Below are positions 5,690 through 6,977 of a stretch of 6,977 nucleotides of DNA, one piece after another. The notes beneath the pieces were generated by a model. That model ran no database searches, was not told the origin of the DNA, and worked only from the letters and a program-made list of their open reading frames with translations. The DNA comes from Actinomycetes bacterium. Its GTDB lineage: Bacteria > Actinomycetota > Actinomycetes > Actinomycetales > Microbacteriaceae. Position 1 is the first letter of the stretch. Each line of letters begins with the position of its first letter. Made by a program: the position numbers and the translations under genes. The stretch covers positions 1 through 6,977 of the forward strand of contig JAUHVN010000147.1 in assembly GCA_030425055.1 (NCBI GenBank), read 5' to 3'.

Positions 5690-6763
5690 ATGCAGGAGTA
5701 TCGCGCCGAGAGCGCCCGGGCCGGGCTGCACTCCCTGGCGCGCGCCGGCCTCGTGCTCGACGAGTACCTCGACGAGGCGCTCGTGCTCATCCGCCGCGCG
5801 GTGCCCGCCGACGCGGCGTGCATCGCCACGGTGGATCCGGCATCCCTCATGCTGAGCGCCTCGCACCGCCACGACCTCGAGAGCTCGGGCGGCTCGGACT
5901 TCTTCTACTACGAGTACGCCGTCGGCGAGGACGTGTCGCTGTTCGCCGATCTGGCCCGGCGCCCGTTCGGCGTCGGCATCCTGCACGACGAGACCCACGG
6001 CGACCCCGCGCGCAGCACGCGCTTCGAGAACGTCGTCCGGCCGCTGCTGGGTGCCGAGCACGAGCTGCGCGGGGTCGCACGGCGCGGCGACGTGACGTGG
6101 GGGGCGCTCGCGCTCTACCGCGTCGCGGGCAGTCCGCCCTTCAACCCGGCCGAGGCCGAGTTCATCCACCGCCTGCAGGAGACCCTCGCCGACGGCCTGC
6201 GGGCGGGACTGGCGACGTCGACGGTCGATGCGTCGCGCGGCGAAGCCGGACCCGCGATCGTCGTCTTCGACGCACGTGGTCGCTTGCAGTACGTGACGGA
6301 TGCCGCACGACGCCGACTCGCCGGATACGACGGCGGCCTCGACGACGACGATCTGTCGACGCCGGTCGCGGCGGTGCTCACCCGGCTGCTGCGCGGCGAC
6401 GAGTCCTCACCGCGACTGCGCGCGCAGGGGCGCGACGGCGAGTGGTACGTGTTCCAGGCCGCGCGCTTCCGGGACGACGCCGGCGACGTGCAGCAGTACG
6501 CGATCACGATCGAGCAGCCCGCCCCGCCCGAGATCGTGCCGCTGCTCATGATGGCGCACGGACTGACCGCGCGCGAGACGCGCATCGTGCAGGCGATGAT
6601 GCGCGGCGACTCGACGCACGCGATCGCCCAGACCCTGCACCTGTCGCCGTACACGGTGCAGGACCACTTCAAGGCGATCTTCGCGAAGTTCGGGGTCTCG
6701 TCGCGGCGCGAGGTCGCATCGCGGCTCTTCTCGACGCTCTACGCCGACGTCGACGAGGCCTGA
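5690..6763 (+). CDS. LuxR-type transcriptional regulator with GAF-like sensor region
   Basis: The protein is 357 aa. Residues about 10-175 look like a GAF-type sensor region: LIRRAVPADAACIATVDPAS (33-52), EDVSLFADLARRP (80-92), GDPARSTRFENVVRPLLG (104-121), WGALALYRV (137-145) and PPFNPAEAEFIHRL (149-162), a pattern I recognise from many actinobacterial LuxR proteins. Residues 188-275 (GPAIVVFDARGRLQYVTDAA onward) resemble a small PAS-like module. The C-terminal DNA-binding domain is clear: HGLTARETRIVQAMMRGDST (290-309), then AIAQTLHLSPYTVQDHFKAI (311-330) and FGVSSRREVASRL (334-346). No receiver domain is present, so it is not a typical two-component response regulator; the ligand is unknown. 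The start at 5690 fits the leaderless promoter; an in-frame ATG at 5621 is less likely because it would place the operator and -35 inside the coding region. Divergence suggests control of the oxidoreductase. Confidence 0.88.
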   Translation: MQEYRAESARAGLHSLARAGLVLDEYLDEALVLIRRAVPADAACIATVDPASLMLSASHRHDLESSGGSDFFYYEYAVGEDVSLFADLARRPFGVGILHDETHGDPARSTRFENVVRPLLGAEHELRGVARRGDVTWGALALYRVAGSPPFNPAEAEFIHRLQETLADGLRAGLATSTVDASRGEAGPAIVVFDARGRLQYVTDAARRRLAGYDGGLDDDDLSTPVAAVLTRLLRGDESSPRLRAQGRDGEWYVFQAARFRDDAGDVQQYAITIEQPAPPEIVPLLMMAHGLTARETRIVQAMMRGDSTHAIAQTLHLSPYTVQDHFKAIFAKFGVSSRREVASRLFSTLYADVDEA

Positions 6764-6780
6764 CGTCGACGAGGCCTGAC
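6746..6780. repeat. 16-bp tandem duplication across the LuxR stop codon
   Basis: GACGTCGACGAGGCCT occurs at 6746-6761 and again, identically, at 6762-6777, followed by GAC. The first copy encodes the last residues (DVDEA) and the stop TGA falls at 6761-6763, so the second copy is entirely untranslated. Sixteen is not a multiple of three, so the frame is not conserved between copies. AGGCCT is self-complementary, so the two copies can form a 6-bp hairpin (6756-6761 with 6772-6777) directly after the stop. Confidence 0.9.
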
Positions 6781-6791
6781 CCCGACGGCCG

Positions 6792-6977
6792 TCAGTCGGC
6801 GGCGGCCGACACCGCCGCACCGTCTGCCGTCGCGGCATCCGTCTGCCCGATCGGGCGTGCCGCGAGCGCGCGATCCCACCTGGCCGCGATCCACACCGCC
6901 GCGAGGCCGGGCACCACGACGGCGGCCTCCATGATGAGGGCGTACGCACCGAGCGGCAGGTCGACCGACGCGATCGC
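6792..6977 (-). CDS. C-terminal end of a probable membrane protein (partial)
   Basis: An open frame of 61 codons enters from the right edge and ends in TGA at 6792. Third positions are overwhelmingly G or C, as in the real genes here. The visible protein has a hydrophobic stretch (LGAYALIMEAAVVVPGLAAV, then WIAARWDRAL) compatible with a final membrane helix or helix pair followed by a basic cytoplasmic edge, then an Ala/Asp-rich tail ending VSAAAD. It converges on the LuxR gene with 28 bp between stop codons. I do not recognise the family. An ATG at 6932 could in principle be a start, but the coding-like sequence continues upstream of it, so a longer gene is more likely. Confidence 0.6.
   Translation of the reverse strand, partial: AIASVDLPLGAYALIMEAAVVVPGLAAVWIAARWDRALAARPIGQTDAATADGAAVSAAAD

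Noticed and set aside
6784..6795. Short palindrome GACGGCCGTC as terminator of the LuxR gene or of the right-edge gene
   Set aside because: It leaves only three base pairs once a four-base loop is allowed, too little to call a terminator; the neighbouring AGGCCT hairpin is also short.
1..6977. Mobile elements, CRISPR arrays, tRNA or rRNA genes, phage or toxin-antitoxin genes
   Set aside because: Base composition is uniform, there are no terminal inverted repeats with a transposase frame, no regularly spaced repeats, and no RNA gene signatures.

Overview
The window is about 7 kb of very GC-rich DNA with strong G/C at third codon positions and purine-rich Shine-Dalgarno sites on only some genes. 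Two gene starts look leaderless. Gene content and codon habits suggest a high-GC actinobacterium, most plausibly a Microbacteriaceae member such as Microbacterium. That placement is inferred from style and remembered protein types, not from a search.

Layout, left to right. (1) The 5' part of an XRE/RamB-like regulator on the minus strand (1-547, cut by the window edge). (2) A 129-bp divergent control region (548-676). (3) aceB, malate synthase A (677-2341, +). (4) A 113-bp gap holding a 48-nt imperfect palindrome with an alternative pairing partner. (5) aceA, a long-form isocitrate lyase of 531 aa (2455-4050, +). (6) A 79-nt palindrome (4071-4149), probably a bidirectional terminator, whose right arm includes the last codons and stop of the next gene. 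(7) An FAD-linked oxidoreductase of the GlcD/BBE type (4141-5556, -). (8) A 133-bp divergent control region with two inverted repeats and a promoter. (9) A LuxR-type regulator with a GAF-like N-terminus (5690-6763, +). (10) A 16-bp tandem duplication across that gene's stop codon. (11) The C-terminal 61 codons of a probable membrane protein (6792-6977, -).

Functionally there are two modules, each a metabolic unit with a divergent regulator. The first is the complete glyoxylate shunt (isocitrate lyase makes glyoxylate and succinate; malate synthase condenses glyoxylate with acetyl-CoA). Its divergent regulator belongs to a family known in actinobacteria to control acetate and glyoxylate genes. 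The second is a flavin oxidoreductase of unknown substrate with a divergent LuxR-type regulator. The modules converge on the large palindrome at 4071-4149, which probably insulates them.

No mobile element, CRISPR array, tRNA or rRNA gene was seen. I do not see a new defence or biosynthetic system. The points most worth a second look are the intercistronic aceB-aceA palindrome with competing arms, the nearly identical start-codon contexts of aceB and aceA, the leaderless layout of both regulators, the very long palindromic terminator overlapping coding sequence, and the Pseudomonas-type long isocitrate lyase in an actinobacterial setting.
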